A DNA stretch of 7,504 bases from Campylobacteraceae bacterium (GTDB lineage: Bacteria; Campylobacterota; Campylobacteria; Campylobacterales; Sulfurospirillaceae): contig JALUMZ010000235.1 in the NCBI GenBank assembly GCA_027055635.1, forward strand, positions 1 to 7,504. Reading direction: 5' to 3'. This document shows positions 6,248-7,504 of this stretch, piece after piece. A program made the translations under genes and the position numbers. The notes beneath the pieces were generated by a model, which saw only the letters and a list, made by a program, of their open reading frames with translations, did no database searches and was not told the origin of the DNA. Every line of letters starts with the position of its first letter. Position 1 is the stretch's first letter.

Positions 6248-7124
6248 CTTCTCTTACAAATATGCTCTCTAGTATAGTATCTATGTACTCATCAGGGTCA
6301 AAAGGTATAAGGTCATTTTCCCCTTCGCCAACGCCTACATGTATGATAGGAAGTTGTAGCTCTTTTGCTATTGCAAACAAGGAACCACCTTTGGCAGTTC
6401 CATCTAGTTTTGTTATGATGATAGCATCAACACCGACTATTTCATTAAATGCCTTAGCTTGGTTTATAGCTGAACTGCCTTGAGTCCCATCAAGTATGAG
6501 AATTTTTCGATTCGGTGCTCCCTCTTTTGCTTTATTGCAAATTCTTACTATTTTTTTGAGCTCATTTGAGAGATTTGTTTGATTGTGAAGTCTGCCTGCC
6601 GTATCTATGATGACATTATCTATATCTTTTGCTTTGGCGGAACTAATGGTATCATACGCAACAGCGGAAGGATCATGCCCTTGCTTCGTCGAAACTATAG
6701 GTATATCTAGCTTATTTGCCCACTTGGTCAATTGCTCTATAGCAGCAGCTCTAAAAGTATCAGATGCACCTAAGATTACCTTTTTACCATCTTTTTTATA
6801 ATTATTTGCAAGTTTTGCTATTGTGGTAGTTTTTCCGGCTCCGTTTACCCCTATCACTAGATCTACAAAAGGATTTTGAGCCTTTTCTTTTTCGTTGATA
6901 TCGTAAATAAAATAAGACTTTAAAACTCTCTTTATATCCTTTTCCTCAACTTTTTCTTGAGGCGGTAGATAGTATATAATCTCTTCCACCAATTCATAAG
7001 GAACATCTGCTTCTATTAGTATCTCTTCAAGTGTCTCTTTATCAATTTTTTCAACTTTTTGAGGTAGAACATCTCTGATAACATTTAAGGTTTTCCCGAG
7101 ACCTTTTTTTATAAAACCTATCAT
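6234..7124 (-). CDS. ftsY: Signal recognition particle receptor FtsY
   Basis: SRP-family GTPase that docks ribosome-SRP complexes at the inner membrane for co-translational insertion of membrane proteins. It is 296 aa long: a short N domain (1-84) followed directly by the G domain, without the long acidic A domain of E. coli FtsY, as is common in Campylobacterota. Motifs in order: G1 GVNGAGKTTT (92-101), G2 DTFRAAA (122-128), G3 DTAGR (174-178), G4 TKLD (238-241) and G5 GVGEGENDL (264-272). The stretch LDGTQGSSAINQAKAF (211-226) corresponds to the LDAxxGQ segment of the family. The N-terminal MIGFIKKGLGKTL may form an amphipathic membrane-targeting helix. The start overlaps the stop of the TlpA-like gene by ATGA (7121-7124), and the 3' end overlaps radA by 14 bp, so the three are almost certainly one transcript. 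Confidence 0.97.
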   Translation of the reverse strand: MIGFIKKGLGKTLNVIRDVLPQKVEKIDKETLEEILIEADVPYELVEEIIYYLPPQEKVEEKDIKRVLKSYFIYDINEKEKAQNPFVDLVIGVNGAGKTTTIAKLANNYKKDGKKVILGASDTFRAAAIEQLTKWANKLDIPIVSTKQGHDPSAVAYDTISSAKAKDIDNVIIDTAGRLHNQTNLSNELKKIVRICNKAKEGAPNRKILILDGTQGSSAINQAKAFNEIVGVDAIIITKLDGTAKGGSLFAIAKELQLPIIHVGVGEGENDLIPFDPDEYIDTILESIFVREDGKK

Positions 7125-7504
7125 TTTTTCAGTGCCATTTGAATATCAGAGTCTATCATCTCTTCAGGTATGGCACCTAAGTAATGTGTCACATAGTCCC
7201 CTTTTTTATCGTAAAGTATCATAAAAGGTATGCTTTGGACACCGCCTATAGCATTTGCAAAGATTTGATTTACAGATGAATTGGTGATAGTATAGTTTAT
7301 GGCATTATAGTTCATAAAAGTTTTTAATTCATCATTACTTTTGTTTGATTCTATTAAAATACCTATAATCTTTAGTTTGCCTTTATATTTTTCTTGTAGA
7401 TTGTTAAGGTGAGGAATTTCAGCTTTACATGGCGGACACCAAGTAGCAAAAAAACTAACTAATACTGCCTCATTTTTTGTATTTGAAAAGGTAAAACCTT
7501 TATC
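7121..7504 (-). CDS. TlpA-like thioredoxin-fold protein, C-terminal part (start outside window)
   Basis: The frame is open to the window edge and shows 127 residues; the ATG at 7315 is internal because conserved thioredoxin sequence lies before it. Seen: FFATWCPPCKAEIPHL, with the redox pair C23 and C26 (codons at 7438-7436 and 7429-7427), the WCPPC form typical of TlpA/ResA/DsbE-type thiol-disulfide proteins; then a beta strand KLKIIGILIES (42-52) and the cis-proline block VQSIPFMILYDKKG (P93). The C-terminus is a short helix ending in ALKK. Members of this family usually act outside the inner membrane, in disulfide reduction or cytochrome c maturation, but the signal peptide or lipobox would lie outside the window. 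The link to ftsY looks positional only. Confidence 0.9.
   Translation of the reverse strand, partial: DKGFTFSNTKNEAVLVSFFATWCPPCKAEIPHLNNLQEKYKGKLKIIGILIESNKSNDELKTFMNYNAINYTITNSSVNQIFANAIGGVQSIPFMILYDKKGDYVTHYLGAIPEEMIDSDIQMALKK

Noticed and set aside
7121..7315. A separate 64-aa gene starting at the ATG at 7315
   Set aside because: The same frame continues upstream with the WCPPC thioredoxin motif, so this ATG is an internal methionine.
1..7504. CRISPR array, insertion sequence, prophage, tRNA or rRNA
   Set aside because: I read both strands and saw no direct-repeat array, transposase or integrase motif, cloverleaf or rRNA-like stretch.

Overview
The window looks like a stretch of core chromosome from a Campylobacterota (Epsilonproteobacteria) genome. 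The DNA is AT-rich. The fliL-acpS pair overlaps by an ATGA, an arrangement I recall from Campylobacter jejuni. FtsY is short and lacks a long acidic N-terminal domain, and promoters look T-rich without a clear -35 box. A molybdopterin oxidoreductase and an amtB-PII pair would fit a free-living, Sulfurimonas- or Sulfurospirillum-like relative, but the genus cannot be fixed from this sequence.

Positions 1-2020 are on the + strand. They hold the C-terminal part of a molybdopterin oxidoreductase (start outside the window), followed with an ATGA overlap by an unrecognised 230-aa protein. That protein carries an R-N-x3-H motif like the active site of HEPN-domain proteins. A strong intrinsic terminator closes this unit, and its hairpin is built partly from the last codons of the gene.

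Positions 2035-7504 are on the - strand. Read in the direction of transcription, the order is: a TlpA/thioredoxin-like protein (N-terminus outside the window), ftsY and radA in a tightly overlapping run; a 169-bp gap with a candidate sigma-28 promoter; fliL and acpS (ATGA overlap); a 125-bp gap with a candidate sigma-70 promoter; then amtB and a glnK-type PII gene. amtB and glnK form one functional unit: AmtB conducts ammonium and the PII protein gates it according to nitrogen/energy status. FtsY (membrane protein targeting), RadA (recombination), FliL (flagellar stator) and AcpS (acyl carrier protein activation) have unrelated jobs and share only genome position.

No tRNA, rRNA, CRISPR array, insertion sequence or prophage gene is visible, and no gap exceeds 170 bp. 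Most of the window is ordinary housekeeping DNA. The points most worth a second look are the HEPN-like protein coupled to the molybdoenzyme and the putative sigma-28 promoter ahead of fliL.
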